From: Methyloferula stellata AR4
GTDB lineage: Bacteria > Pseudomonadota > Alphaproteobacteria > Rhizobiales > Beijerinckiaceae
Reading direction: 5' to 3'
Assembly (NCBI RefSeq): GCF_000385335.1
Contig: NZ_ARWA01000001.1
Span: 3,860,001-3,924,000 of the forward strand
DNA length: 64,000 bases
How positions within the stretch are numbered: position 1 is the first letter of the stretch; every line of letters begins with the position of its first letter. The notes below the pieces were generated by a model. The model saw nothing but the letters and a program-made list of their open reading frames with translations, made no database searches and had not been told where the DNA came from. Both the position numbers and the translations under genes were made by a program. Shown here in pieces: positions 52,441-62,433 of this stretch.

Positions 52441-52719
52441 ATGTCCACGCCAGTCGAAATCACGATCTATACGACAAGCACCTGCCCCTATTGCCGCGCC
52501 GCCAAAGACCTTCTGAAGAAGAAGAATCTCGCCTTTAACGAGATTTCCGTCGATGGCGATCCGGACGGCCGCCAGAAAATGACCGAGCGCGCCAATGGCC
52601 GCACCACCGTGCCGCAGATCTTCTTCAACGAGACGCATATCGGCGGTTGCGACGATCTTCAGGAATTGCATTGGGGCGGCAAGCTCGATCTCCTGCTCGC
52701 CGATCTTGCGGAGCGATGA
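52441..52719 (+). CDS. grxC: Glutaredoxin 3 (GrxC)
   Basis: 92 residues. The active site is TSTCPYCRAAKDLLKKK (CPYC), followed by the cis-Pro region TTVPQIFFNETHIGGCDDL. It reduces protein and glutathione disulfides in the cytoplasm. It overlaps the DUF1178 gene by four bases, the usual neighbour. Confidence 0.95.
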   Translation: MSTPVEITIYTTSTCPYCRAAKDLLKKKNLAFNEISVDGDPDGRQKMTERANGRTTVPQIFFNETHIGGCDDLQELHWGGKLDLLLADLAER

Positions 52720-53216
52720 TCAAATTCTCCCTCGTTTGTGACAGCGGCCACAGCTTCGAAAGCTGGTTTGCCAATGGCGCGGCCTATGACCAGCAGGCCG
52801 AGGGCGGCTTTGTGCATTGCCCGATCTGCGGCTCCGCCAGAGTGACGAAGGCGATCATGGCGCCGGCGATCGCGAGCCATCTCGGGCGAGGATTCGAAAC
52901 CCGCGCCGCCGAAAGCCGCGTGATCGAGGGCGAAATCATTCCGCCGCAGCCCGCGGGGACGAATGCCCTGCCGCCCGCTTTGCTCGATGAACAGCAGCAC
53001 GCCGTCCGCGCGATGATCGGCGCCATGCGGGCGAAAATTCTTACTGACACGATCGACGTCGGCAAAGACTTCCCCGAAGAAGCCCGCAAGATGCACGAGG
53101 GCGAAAGCCCCGAGCGTCCGATCCGCGGCGAAGCCACGGTCGAGGAAGCTCACGCCCTGATCGAAGACGGCATCAAGATCATGGCCGTGCCGGCCGCGCC
53201 GGATGAGCTGAATTAA
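52716..53216 (+). CDS. DUF1178 family protein
   Basis: 166 residues from ATG 52716, sharing ATGA with the grxC stop. The N-terminal zinc-ribbon-like MIKFSLVCDSGHSFESWFAN and HCPICGSARVTKAIMAP, and a C-terminal RGEATVEEAHALIEDGIKIM, are the DUF1178 pattern. Function unknown; probably metal-binding. Conserved next to grxC and comF in alphaproteobacteria. Confidence 0.9.
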   Translation: MIKFSLVCDSGHSFESWFANGAAYDQQAEGGFVHCPICGSARVTKAIMAPAIASHLGRGFETRAAESRVIEGEIIPPQPAGTNALPPALLDEQQHAVRAMIGAMRAKILTDTIDVGKDFPEEARKMHEGESPERPIRGEATVEEAHALIEDGIKIMAVPAAPDELN

Positions 53217-53237
53217 GGTTGCGATTCAATCGATAAG

Positions 53238-53330
53238 CCGTCATTGCGAGGAGCTATGCTCCGAAGCAATCCATGCCACCGTTTGAGCTGCTGCCCCTGG
53301 ATTGCTTCGCTTTGCTCGCAATGACACGGC
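53238..53330. repeat. Intergenic palindromic repeat, family 2 copy 2
   Basis: The arms GCCGTCATTGCGAG and CTCGCAATGACACGGC match the element at 18455-18544, with an internal GAAGCAATCC/GGATTGCTTC pair. It lies between the DUF1178 gene and a secreted protease-like gene. Confidence 0.75.
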
Positions 53331-53471
53331 GGCATCCAATCGCTGCCGCTGCGGCCAGCTCCGAACCAGCTTGGCAAGGCAAGATCGTTTCATTCGGAGC
53401 CCCGGCTCGGTCATGCGCCGGCTCGTTCTTCGCCGCGTTGCCTTTCTCAAATTTTTTGACGCAGACCTTCG

Positions 53472-54494
53472 ATGAAACTTGCGATTCTCGTCGCTCTCCA
53501 TCTCTGTTTTTCGATCACCCTCGGCGCGCCGGCCTTTGCCGATTGCAGCCTGCTGAAAATCACGCAAATGCCTTTGGTCGAGCTCGGCAATCATTATGCC
53601 GTGATGGTCAAAATCAACGATGTCATGCGTCCCATGATCGTGGACACCGGAGCGGAAATCACGACGCTTAACGCAAGCGCGGCAGATAAGCTCGATCTGA
53701 CGCCGGATATGGCGTCAATTGGTCATTTGAGACCCGTGGTCGGCATCGGTCAGACGGCAGCCAAATTATATCTGAACGTTATTCCCGCCATGTTCGGGCT
53801 TGGCGATCTCGTCTATCGCAACCGCAGCACCGCCGTCGCCGATATGGGCTTTGAACAGAAACTCCGGGAAAGCGCATCCATCGGTCTGATCGGCGATGAC
53901 ATTCTCTCCCAATATGATGTTGAGTTTGACTTTGCGTCTAAGCAGCTGAGCTTTTACCGCGCGCAAAATTGCTACGACACTTTCCTGCCATGGACCGGGC
54001 CTTATGCGAAAGTGCCTTTCGATCATCATGACGTAAAAATTGTCGTCGATATTGTTCTCAACGATGAAAGAACGCGGGCCATTGTCGATACGGGAAACAA
54101 TGTTTCATTCGTTTCGCGCAAATCGTCGGCTCTATGGAACGTGCCGGATGACCAATTCGTAAATACAAAGGCAGTTTCAACAAGCCCATTGAATGGCGGA
54201 ACATCCAAGCCCATCAGGAACTATACATTCGATACATTCAAGATCGGCGACGAAACCTTTTACAAAAAGACGATCGGTATCGTCGATGTCGATCTTTCGA
54301 CAGGCACCGCCAATCTCGGATTGGACTATTTCAAAACCCACAAATTATGGATTTCCTATCGAAACCAAATGATGTTCATTTCCCGGCAGCCAGCGCTGTC
54401 GAAGCTGGCCTATCCGGTCGTAGAGGCAAAGCCGATGGCCGGGGACGGCCGCACGAGCATTGCCGTGCAGACAGCGCCTAAAGAGTTGAATTAA
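53472..54494 (+). CDS. Secreted retropepsin-like aspartic protease homologue
   Basis: 340 residues. A signal peptide ends near PAFA; two DTG-type motifs follow: PMIVDTGAEITTLNA and RAIVDTGNNVSFVSRKSS, each with a hydrophobic flap-like stretch after it. Bacterial retropepsin-like proteins of this type usually have two such lobes in one chain. Substrate is unknown. The gene opens a run of three secreted unknown proteins that look richer in A/T than the core genes around them. Confidence 0.7.
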   Translation: MKLAILVALHLCFSITLGAPAFADCSLLKITQMPLVELGNHYAVMVKINDVMRPMIVDTGAEITTLNASAADKLDLTPDMASIGHLRPVVGIGQTAAKLYLNVIPAMFGLGDLVYRNRSTAVADMGFEQKLRESASIGLIGDDILSQYDVEFDFASKQLSFYRAQNCYDTFLPWTGPYAKVPFDHHDVKIVVDIVLNDERTRAIVDTGNNVSFVSRKSSALWNVPDDQFVNTKAVSTSPLNGGTSKPIRNYTFDTFKIGDETFYKKTIGIVDVDLSTGTANLGLDYFKTHKLWISYRNQMMFISRQPALSKLAYPVVEAKPMAGDGRTSIAVQTAPKELN

Positions 54495-54584
54495 GGGCCA
54501 GCAGTGGTCTTTGACGCTTCCCGGTGTTAAAATACATTCAACTGAATTCTTAGCTCGTAAATTTATGTCTCTTATGGCGATGGC

Positions 54585-55301
54585 ATGTGGCGTTTTCTTA
54601 CAGTTCTCATAGCAAGCCTGTTCGTCTCCCAGATCGCAGCAGCGCAAGATTCAACCTCGCTGCCCAAATCGCCAAAAACCTGCATAGATGCCGACTTTAA
54701 AGCGGATCCGTTTGATGACAAAACCCTCAAATATGAAAAAGCTTGTCTGTCGGAGCTTTCGAGCCAAGTGAAGCGGACAGGCCTGTCCCTAGTGATCAAT
54801 CTCGAAAACGGCCATAAAAAGATTTACAAGGACAATCAAAAAGCATGCGACGACAATGCGGATAAGTGCATTACTTATCGTCTAGCAAGCTATCAATCAC
54901 AGGTTCACGGCTTTTTTATAATCGAATACCATTATGAGGGTTTCTCTTCGCAATTCGTAGACGGACGCGACGGAAAGACAATTTCTTTCAGAGGTATCCC
55001 TCGTTTCTCCCCAGATCAGTCCACTTTTGTAGCGATCGACGAGGATGTAGAAAATCTTGTCATCTGCAACATCACGATCGGCTATATTGGCAAGGAGTCC
55101 CATGAGACAGCATGCGCTTACTGGCCCGACGAAGAAAACTGGTCCTTCGTTAAATGGATCGATAACGAACACATTTCATTGCAAGCTTCGTTCAACTCAG
55201 GCGATGCGCCTATGACACAAGACGTGGTCGTTGCGCGCATACCCGGAACGACCGAATGGATTTGGAACCGATCTGTCGCGAAGCCGGCGCCAAACGAGTA
55301 G
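54585..55301 (+). CDS. Secreted protein of unknown function (238 aa)
   Basis: 238 residues with a signal peptide (MWRFLTVLIASLFVSQIAAA). The mature part has paired cysteines (TCIDADFKADPF, KACDDNADKCITY) and a beta-rich middle (FFIIEYHYEGFSSQFVDGRD). No family was recognised. It lies 91 bases after the retropepsin-like gene and four bases before the next one, so the three may be one unit. Confidence 0.7.
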   Translation: MWRFLTVLIASLFVSQIAAAQDSTSLPKSPKTCIDADFKADPFDDKTLKYEKACLSELSSQVKRTGLSLVINLENGHKKIYKDNQKACDDNADKCITYRLASYQSQVHGFFIIEYHYEGFSSQFVDGRDGKTISFRGIPRFSPDQSTFVAIDEDVENLVICNITIGYIGKESHETACAYWPDEENWSFVKWIDNEHISLQASFNSGDAPMTQDVVVARIPGTTEWIWNRSVAKPAPNE

Positions 55302-55305
55302 GCCT

Positions 55306-56070
55306 ATGACTTTCCCTCAGCAGCGATGGCTTAAAAATCTCAAGGTGCGAGCGACCGCGGTTGTGATCGTTGCCTTGATCTGCCCTTTAGCCGCCATCGC
55401 CGACGAAAAGGACGCCAAACCCGATTTGGTCATCAAAATAGAAGGCGCATGCTTTTCATCTCCGGAAAATGTAGGTTCAGCACCAGACGGCGCGAAGCTT
55501 GTCACCTTGCAAAATAAAAACGAATCTCAACCGGTCACTGCGAATTTCCGCATTGAGCCTCTATCTGGAAGCACATTTTACTACATCAATAATAACGGAA
55601 ATTATCGAACCTACGATATCGCCCGGCAAAAGTACATTTCTCTCGATAAGGGTGAGTCTGAGGTTCTCGGATGCACAAGGAATTGGGTTAGTCAAAAGAT
55701 ACCAAAAGCACAGCAGTATTCGGAGCTTAATTTTAGCCTGATTTCTGCTCGCTATATTTCTAGCATAAACCGATATAAGGGACTTTCGGTTGAGCACGCC
55801 ATGGAGCAAGCCGTCGACAATGTCGGATTTCTGCTGGACTACTCAACCGCGTGTCCACAAGGACAAAGTGGTCGTAATGTACGACTCGTCAGTTTCAATC
55901 CGAATAGAGTGATTCAGGTCGAAGTAAAAGTGAACCACACAAGCGACGTCGCCGCTACGCTCTATCCTTTGAACGCTACGACACTCCTCGGCTGTGAAAT
56001 GAACGAGGCAGGGCCGCAAAACTTTCGAGTCAAAGCCGCTAAATTTCTTTCCGATCCACTTCTGCAATAA
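55306..56070 (+). CDS. Exported protein of unknown function (254 aa)
   Basis: 254 residues from ATG 55306 (MTFPQQRWLKNLKVRATAVV) with an N-terminal membrane or signal segment (VVIVALICPLAAIADE). Cysteines are spread as in disulfide-bonded exported proteins (GACFSSPEN, LGCTRNW, CPQGQSG, LGCEMNEAG). No family was recognised. The last 109 bases overlap the 3' end of ubiG on the other strand. Confidence 0.65.
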   Translation: MTFPQQRWLKNLKVRATAVVIVALICPLAAIADEKDAKPDLVIKIEGACFSSPENVGSAPDGAKLVTLQNKNESQPVTANFRIEPLSGSTFYYINNNGNYRTYDIARQKYISLDKGESEVLGCTRNWVSQKIPKAQQYSELNFSLISARYISSINRYKGLSVEHAMEQAVDNVGFLLDYSTACPQGQSGRNVRLVSFNPNRVIQVEVKVNHTSDVAATLYPLNATTLLGCEMNEAGPQNFRVKAAKFLSDPLLQ

Positions 56071-56867
56071 TTAGGTTTTGCTCCGCCGACTATATTCCGC
56101 CGCGCCGCCAGCATGTAATTCACGTCCATGTCCGCGCTGAGCTTCCAATGATCCGAAATGAGATCATAGGCGATCCCGGTCCTGTCGAAGACCTCAAGGC
56201 CGCTGCGATGCAGCGCCTCGGTCAATTCGGCCGGCGTCACGAATTTCTGCCAATCATGCGTGCCGCGCGCGACCCAGCGCAGCACATATTCGGCGCCGAC
56301 AATGGCCAGCGCATAACTTTTCAAGGTCCGGTTCAATGTGGCGGCGAATAAAAGCCCGCCCGGCCGCACCAGACTTGCCGAGGCCTTCATGAAGCCGCGC
56401 AGATCGCGCACATGTTCGATGACCTCCATGGCCAGAACGGCGTCGAATTTTGTCTCGCCGGCTGCCAGCGCCTCGACGCTCGCGCAGCGATAATCGATCG
56501 TGAGGCCGGATTTTTCGGCATGCGCTTTTGCGATCTCGATATTGCGCGGCGCCGGGTCGATCGCCGTCACATCGGCGCCGAGTCCGGCCAGCGCTTCCGA
56601 CAAAACGCCGCCGCCGCAGCCGATATCGAGGAGCTTGAGGCCGGCGAGCGGCTTTTCCGGGTCGGCCGCCGTATCGGCGAGTAATTCCCGCGTCAGCACG
56701 CTTTTCAGCCAGGCGACGCGGGCGGGGTTGAACTTATGCAAGGCCCGCATCGGCCCGTCCGGGCGCCACCAGTCGGCGCCCAGCCGGTCGAAGTTCGAAA
56801 CCTCGGCCTCATCGACGGACCGGCCCCTGGGAATCGCCGGTTTGGAGCCTGCACCCGGTTCAACCAT
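55962..56867 (-). CDS. ubiG: UbiG, ubiquinone O-methyltransferase
   Basis: 301 residues. Methyltransferase motifs are LKLLDIGCGGGVLSEALAGL, DVTAIDPAPRNIEIAKAHAE and LAMEVIEHVRDLRGFMKASA, with the typical RGTHDWQKFVTPAEL and DMDVNYMLAARR near the normal end. About 45 residues beyond that end (GGAKPNYCRSGSERNLAALT ...) are atypical and the last 36 are encoded antisense to the 55306-56070 gene, so the usual stop seems lost. It carries out both O-methylations in ubiquinone synthesis. Confidence 0.9.
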   Translation of the reverse strand: MVEPGAGSKPAIPRGRSVDEAEVSNFDRLGADWWRPDGPMRALHKFNPARVAWLKSVLTRELLADTAADPEKPLAGLKLLDIGCGGGVLSEALAGLGADVTAIDPAPRNIEIAKAHAEKSGLTIDYRCASVEALAAGETKFDAVLAMEVIEHVRDLRGFMKASASLVRPGGLLFAATLNRTLKSYALAIVGAEYVLRWVARGTHDWQKFVTPAELTEALHRSGLEVFDRTGIAYDLISDHWKLSADMDVNYMLAARRNIVGGAKPNYCRSGSERNLAALTRKFCGPASFISQPRSVVAFKG

Positions 56868-57004
56868 GTTTTCAAGATCCTATATGGTGCCGAACGGCCA
56901 AGATTGACTTCACTTTCGGCCCTCGTCATGTATAGCCGCCCTTGCAGCTCGGCGCGAGGCGCGCCACGCCCTCCCCGCAACCCCGAAAGACCTGTCCGGA
57001 CCCA

Positions 57005-58243
57005 ATGGCCCGTCTCGTGATGAAATTTGGCGGCACCTCAGTCGCCGACGTCGATCGCATCCGCAATGTGGCGAGGCATGTGCAGCGCGAGGTCGAAGCG
57101 GGCTATGACATAGCCGTCGTCGTCTCCGCCATGTCCGGCAAGACCAATGAACTGGTGGATTGGTGCCGAGTCGCCTCGCGCTTTTACGATCCGCGCGAAT
57201 ATGATGCGGTGGTCGCGGCCGGCGAACAGGTGACCGCCGGGCTTTTGGCGATCGTATTGCAGGATATGGGCATTCCGGCGCGCTCCTGGCAGGGCTGGCA
57301 GGTGCCGATCCTGACCTCCGACGCGCATGGATCGGCCCGCATCGCCGATATCGACGGTTCGGCGATCTTCAAGGCCTTCGAGGAGCGCAAGGAGGTGGCA
57401 GTCATCGCCGGCTTCCAGGGCCTGCACCAGGAAACCGGCCGCATCTCGACCCTGGGGCGCGGCGGGTCCGACACGAGCGCCGTGGCTATTGCCGCGGCCA
57501 TCAAGGCCGAGCGCTGCGATATTTATACGGATGTCGACGGCGTCTACACGACCGATCCGCGCATCGTCGCCAAGGCAAGGCGGCTCGATCGCGTCGCCTT
57601 CGAGGAAATGCTGGAAATGGCCTCGCTCGGCGCCAAGGTCCTGCAGGTGCGTTCGGTCGAACTCGCCATGGTCTATAAGGTCAAGACATTCGTGCGCTCA
57701 TCCTTCGACGATCCTTTGGATCCGAAGCCCGGCACTCTGATTTGCGACGAGGAGGATATCTTGGAACAGCAGGTCGTCACCGGGATCGCCTTTTCCCGGG
57801 AAGAAGCGCAGATCACCTTGCGCCGCGTCGCCGATAATCCCGGCGTCGCCGCCGCGATCTTCATGCCGCTCGCCGAGGCCAATATCAACGTCGACATGAT
57901 CATTCAGGTCGTCTCGGATAATACGGTTGCGACCGATATTACCTTCACGGTGCCCGTCGTCGATTTCGAGCGGGCACGAGCGATCCTCGAAAAGGCGCAG
58001 CCGCAGATCGGCTATGGCACGCTGCAAGGCGCAAGCGACGTCGTGAAAATTTCGGCGATCGGCGTCGGCATGCGCAGCCATCCAGGCGTCGCCGCGCGGG
58101 CTTTCAAAGCCCTCGCCGAAAAAGGCATTAATATTCGCGCGATTACCACATCCGAGATCAAGTTCTCGGTATTGATAGAGGCGGCCTATACCGAATTGGC
58201 GGTCCGCACGCTGCATTCGCTTTATGGTCTCGACAAAGTCTGA
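57005..58243 (+). CDS. lysC: Aspartate kinase
   Basis: 412 residues from ATG 57005 (MARLVMKFGGTSVADVDRIR). The amino-acid kinase domain has KFGGTSVA, GFQGLHQETGRISTLGRGGS and DIYTDVDGVYTTDPRIVAKA; two ACT domains follow (~265-400) with a QVVTGIAFSREEAQITLRRV start. It catalyses the first step of Lys/Met/Thr/diaminopimelate synthesis and should be feedback-regulated through the ACT domains. It is divergent from ubiG. Confidence 0.95.
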   Translation: MARLVMKFGGTSVADVDRIRNVARHVQREVEAGYDIAVVVSAMSGKTNELVDWCRVASRFYDPREYDAVVAAGEQVTAGLLAIVLQDMGIPARSWQGWQVPILTSDAHGSARIADIDGSAIFKAFEERKEVAVIAGFQGLHQETGRISTLGRGGSDTSAVAIAAAIKAERCDIYTDVDGVYTTDPRIVAKARRLDRVAFEEMLEMASLGAKVLQVRSVELAMVYKVKTFVRSSFDDPLDPKPGTLICDEEDILEQQVVTGIAFSREEAQITLRRVADNPGVAAAIFMPLAEANINVDMIIQVVSDNTVATDITFTVPVVDFERARAILEKAQPQIGYGTLQGASDVVKISAIGVGMRSHPGVAARAFKALAEKGINIRAITTSEIKFSVLIEAAYTELAVRTLHSLYGLDKV

Positions 58244-58674
58244 AGCGCCGTCTTGCACTGCACGCAAGATCGCGATGAATTTGGATTTAATCCATGAAAG
58301 TCGTGAAGGTGATCGATTCTTATGATTTAGAGCGGAATGCGCGGATAAATTTTACGGAATCGCTATAAACTTTAATGTATCGGACAAGCGCTTCGCGCGT
58401 TTCTTTTAGCCGTTCCAAATCGCCCGCTGGACAAATTTTTGCCTTTCTAAAATTGCTTATAATTCAGTCCGTTGCTCTGAGTCGCGGCAGATTGGAGAAA
58501 AGAGATTTATCCAAGCTGCGGACCCTGCGTACAGTTGCTGATAGAGTCGTTTCCCCAGCTTGCGGCCCGGACTTTGCTTTAGTTATAGAGCAAGGGCAGT
58601 TTTAGAGCCGAAGGACGCGGGGAAGGATGGCATCGGGCCGCAAAGCACCCACCTTCGATTGACTAGGCTTGCCG
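58244..58674. other. AT-richer intergenic region without a supported gene
   Basis: The 431 bases between lysC and ptsP are visibly more AT-rich than the genes. No convincing reading frame, tRNA, sigma-54 site or terminator was recognised; the ptsP promoter probably lies here. Confidence 0.5.
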
Positions 58675-60987
58675 ATGCACGAGTTCGAGGTCTTTGGGCC
58701 CCCAGACAAAGACACGGTGACGCGCGGAACGCTGGGCGGCGGGCCGCGTCTTCTGCTGCGGCGTCTGCGCGAGGTCATGGCCGAGCCGGTCAGTCCTCAG
58801 GTTCGTCTCGATAAAATCGTCATCCATATCGCGGCCAATATGGTCGCCGAAGTGTGCTCGGTCTATGTGCTGCGCGCCGACGGACGGCTCGAACTTTACG
58901 CAACCGAAGGTCTCAATCGCGAAGCGGTCCATTTGACCACGATGCGCAGCGGAGAAGGCCTCGTCGGCCTCATCGCGGCAACCGCGGAACCTTTGGCGCT
59001 GTCCGACGCGCAGCATCATCCGGCCTTCTCCTACCGGCCTGAAACGGGCGAAGAAATCTATACATCCTTCCTCGGCGTGCCGATTTTGCGCGGCGGCAAT
59101 ACGCTCGGCGTGCTCGTCGTTCAGAACAAGGCGCGGCGCACCTATTCCGAAGAGGAAATGGAGGCGCTGCAAACGACGGCGATGCTGCTTGCCGAAATGA
59201 TCGCGTCCGGCGAGTTGCAATCCCTCGTGCTGCCCGGAAACGATATCGCCGTCCGTCAGCCGATCGATCTCAAGGGCACGCCCATCGCCGATGGCGTAGG
59301 GCTTGGCCATGTCGTCTTGCACGAGTCGCGCGTCATCGTTACGCAGATCGTCGCCGAAGACGTGAATTACGAGATCGAACGGCTCGACACGGCGATCCGC
59401 GCCATGCGCGATTCGATCGACCTTCTGATCGAACGCGGTGACATGGGCCAGGGCGAGCATCGCGAAGTGCTTGAGACCTTCCGCCTCTTCGCGCATGACC
59501 GCGGCTGGCTGCGCCGCCTGCGCGAAGCCGTGAGCTCTGGCCTCACGGCCGAAGCCGCCGTCGAGCGCGTGCAAAACGATGCGCGCGCGCGCCTGCATCG
59601 CCAAACCGATCCTTTCATGCGCGAGCGCTGGCACGATCTCGACGAATTGGCGAACCGGCTCCTGCACCAATTGACCGGCCGCAGCCTCGTCACCTCGCAC
59701 GAGGACCTGCCCGACAATTCGATCATCGTCGCCCGCGCCATGGGGCCCGCGGCGCTGCTCGAATATGACCGCACCAAGCTGCGCGGTCTCGTGCTCGAAG
59801 ATGGCGGCGCGTCGAGCCATGTCGCGATCGTTGCGCGCGCGATCGGTATCCCGGTCGTCAGCGACATTGCCAATATCATCGATTTCGTCGAACAGGGCGA
59901 CGCGATCATCATCGACGGCGGCACCGGCGACGTCCATGTGCGGCCATCGACCGATGTCGAGAATTCCTACGCCGAAAAGGCGCGCCTGCGGGCCAGCCGC
60001 CAGGCGCAATATCATAAGCTGCGTGATCTGCCCGCCACGACAAAAGACGGCGTAACGATCGAGCTGCAGATGAACGCCGGCCTCATCATCGACCTGCAGC
60101 ATGTGGCTGAGACCGGCGCCGCGTCGATCGGGCTGTTTCGCACCGAAATCCAATTCATGGTGGCCTCGCAATTTCCGCGCATGAATGAGCAGATCGTGCT
60201 CTACCGCTCCGTCTTCGATGCGATCCCGGATAAGCCCATCACCTTCCGCACCCTCGACATAGGCTCGGATAAGGTCCTGCCCTATATGGACAAGGTGGAG
60301 GAGGAAAATCCGGCGCTCGGCTGGCGCGCGATCCGCCTCGGTCTCGATCGCCCCGGCCTGTTGCGCTCGCAGTTGCGTGCCATGCTGCGTGCCGGTGCCG
60401 GGCGCCAATTGCGCATCATGTTCCCGATGATCGCGACCGTCGAGGAGTTCATAGCGGCGAAGCGCCTCGTCGATCGCGAGATCGCGCATCTGACCCGGCA
60501 CAAATACGAGCCGCCATCGGATCTCAAGATCGGCGTCATGGTCGAAGTGCCGTCGCTCCTCTGGCAGCTCGACGAGATCTGCGCGCGCGCCGATTTTCTC
60601 TCGGTCGGCTCGAACGACCTGGTCCAATATATGTTCGCGGCGGATCGGGATAATCCCCGCGTGGCCAAACGTTTCGACAATCTGTCCGCTCCCATCCTGC
60701 GGGCCCTGAAATCGATCGCGGACAAGGCCGCCGAAGCGAAGAAGCCGCTGACGCTGTGCGGCGAAATGGGCGGCAGGCCGCTCGAGGCCATCGTGCTGGT
60801 CGCGCTCGGCTATCGCGGGCTTTCCATGTCGCCCGCCTCGATCGGCCCGGTCAAGGCCGCGATCCTGGCCATGGATTTCGCTAAGACGCAGGCCTATGTG
60901 ATCGACCTGATCACCCGCATCGACGGCGGCCATTCCCTGCGCGGGGATTTGACCGCCTTTGCGAAAACCCACGGCATTCCAATATAA
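58675..60987 (+). CDS. ptsP: PtsP, nitrogen-PTS enzyme I (PEP-protein phosphotransferase)
   Basis: 770 residues from ATG 58675 ([20 protein letters not shown]). An N-terminal GAF domain (~25-165) senses small ligands such as glutamine in relatives. The enzyme I part has the phospho-His region [20 protein letters not shown], then [31 protein letters not shown] and the PEP-binding Cys region [20 protein letters not shown]. It starts the nitrogen-related phosphorelay to NPr and EIIA-Ntr. Confidence 0.95.
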   Translation: MHEFEVFGPPDKDTVTRGTLGGGPRLLLRRLREVMAEPVSPQVRLDKIVIHIAANMVAEVCSVYVLRADGRLELYATEGLNREAVHLTTMRSGEGLVGLIAATAEPLALSDAQHHPAFSYRPETGEEIYTSFLGVPILRGGNTLGVLVVQNKARRTYSEEEMEALQTTAMLLAEMIASGELQSLVLPGNDIAVRQPIDLKGTPIADGVGLGHVVLHESRVIVTQIVAEDVNYEIERLDTAIRAMRDSIDLLIERGDMGQGEHREVLETFRLFAHDRGWLRRLREAVSSGLTAEAAVERVQNDARARLHRQTDPFMRERWHDLDELANRLLHQLTGRSLVTSHEDLPDNSIIVARAMGPAALLEYDRTKLRGLVLEDGGASSHVAIVARAIGIPVVSDIANIIDFVEQGDAIIIDGGTGDVHVRPSTDVENSYAEKARLRASRQAQYHKLRDLPATTKDGVTIELQMNAGLIIDLQHVAETGAASIGLFRTEIQFMVASQFPRMNEQIVLYRSVFDAIPDKPITFRTLDIGSDKVLPYMDKVEEENPALGWRAIRLGLDRPGLLRSQLRAMLRAGAGRQLRIMFPMIATVEEFIAAKRLVDREIAHLTRHKYEPPSDLKIGVMVEVPSLLWQLDEICARADFLSVGSNDLVQYMFAADRDNPRVAKRFDNLSAPILRALKSIADKAAEAKKPLTLCGEMGGRPLEAIVLVALGYRGLSMSPASIGPVKAAILAMDFAKTQAYVIDLITRIDGGHSLRGDLTAFAKTHGIPI

Positions 60988-61027
60988 GTTGGAAGATTCG
61001 TTTTCAGTGGCCTTTTGCCTGACCTCC

Positions 61028-62089
61028 ATGTTGCCTCAAGATAAACTCGATCTCATCCTGCGCCGCCATGCGGAAATCTCGGCTCGCCTTGCCGCGGGCC
61101 ATGATTCGGCCTTGTCGCGCGAGCTCGCGGGGCTCGAAGATGTCGCCGCCGCCATTCGCGACTACCGCACCCAGGTCGACGAAGTCGGCGGCCTTGAGGC
61201 CATGCTGGTCGACCCTGCAACCGACAGCGAGATGCGCGATCTCGCCGAGGACGAACTCCGCGACGCGCGAGACCGGCTCGAAGGTCTCGAACATCAATTG
61301 CGCCTCGCGCTTTTGCCCAAGGATGCGGCGGACGAAAAAAGCGCCATACTCGAGATCCGCGCTGGAACGGGCGGCGACGAAGCCGCGCTTTTTGCCGGCG
61401 ATCTCTTCCGCATGTATCAGCGCTATGCGGAGCAGAAAGGCTGGACCGTCGAAATCATTTCAGCGAGCGAAGGCACAGCCGGCGGTTTCAAGGAAGTCAT
61501 TGCCGAGATCACAGGCCGCGGCGTCTTCGCCAAATTGAAGTTCGAGTCCGGCGTTCACCGTGTCCAGCGTGTGCCGGACACGGAAACGCAGGGGCGCATC
61601 CATACGTCGGCGGCGACCGTCGCCGTGCTGCCGCAGGCCGAAGACGTCGATGTCGATATCAACGAAAGGGATTTGAAGATCGACCTGATGCGCGCGCAAG
61701 GCGCCGGCGGCCAGCACGTCAACAAGACGGAATCGGCGATCCGCATCACGCATCTGCCGACCGGCACGATCGTCTTCGTGCAGGACGAGCGGTCGCAGCA
61801 CAAGAACCGCGCGCGCGCCATGGCTCTGCTGCGTTCGCGCATTTACGACGCCGAACGCCAGAAGCTCGATGCGGAACGCGCCGCGGACCGCCGCTCGCAA
61901 GTGGGCTCAGGCGATCGCTCCGAGCGCATCCGCACCTATAATTTCCCGCAAGGCCGCCTTACCGATCATCGCATCAATCTGACGCTCTATAAGCTCGACA
62001 AGGTGATGATCGGCGAAGCACTGGACGAAGTCGTCGACGCGCTCACGACCGATTATCAAGCGGCGCAGCTCGCCGCGAATGATGGATGA
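61028..62089 (+). CDS. prfA: Peptide chain release factor 1
   Basis: 353 residues from ATG 61028 ([20 protein letters not shown]). The class I RF GGQ motif is in [20 protein letters not shown]. The codon-recognition region [20 protein letters not shown] has the PxT form of RF1, here PDT. It reads UAA and UAG stops. The usual downstream neighbour prmC is absent; an EamA fragment occupies the position. Confidence 0.95.
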   Translation: MLPQDKLDLILRRHAEISARLAAGHDSALSRELAGLEDVAAAIRDYRTQVDEVGGLEAMLVDPATDSEMRDLAEDELRDARDRLEGLEHQLRLALLPKDAADEKSAILEIRAGTGGDEAALFAGDLFRMYQRYAEQKGWTVEIISASEGTAGGFKEVIAEITGRGVFAKLKFESGVHRVQRVPDTETQGRIHTSAATVAVLPQAEDVDVDINERDLKIDLMRAQGAGGQHVNKTESAIRITHLPTGTIVFVQDERSQHKNRARAMALLRSRIYDAERQKLDAERAADRRSQVGSGDRSERIRTYNFPQGRLTDHRINLTLYKLDKVMIGEALDEVVDALTTDYQAAQLAANDG

Positions 62090-62278
62090 TGCGCTCCTGA
62101 AACTCTCCGCCGATCCCTGGCTTTGCTCGGCGAAGCCTCCCGCGTCGCGCCGATCGACAAATTAAGCGTGGACCTAGTCACTGTTTTCGCAGCGCTTTTT
62201 CTCGGCGAAAGACTATCGAGCGTGAACTGGGCCGGAATCGGCTTGATCGCCTTGGGCGCTATCCTCGTGGCCTTTTGA
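62090..62278 (+). pseudogene. C-terminal remnant of an EamA/DMT-family transporter
   Basis: One frame starting right after prfA reads ...LGEASRVAPIDKLSVDLVTV, AALFLGERLSSVNWAGIGLI and ALGAILVAF before TGA 62278, the typical end of a 10-TM or short EamA drug/metabolite transporter. It has no start codon and only ~60 residues, so it is a remnant. It lies where prmC normally follows prfA. Between 62279 and 62433 no further gene is seen. Confidence 0.75.
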
Positions 62279-62433
62279 TTTAAAAGAAAAATTGGCCGGG
62301 TTGAGGGAACACAAAGCATTGCTTAGCCATTAACCCCCATAGCTATCCTCCTGAAATCAGGTCTCACACACGACGCCCGTCGCATGGGTGGCAGGCGGTG
62401 AGCTTTTCAAACGATCACGTGGATTTTTGAACG

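Noticed and set aside
58663-61029. Long minus-strand open frame of 788 codons
   Set aside because: Antisense mirror of ptsP with His/Arg-rich low-information sequence; ptsP motifs fix the coding strand.
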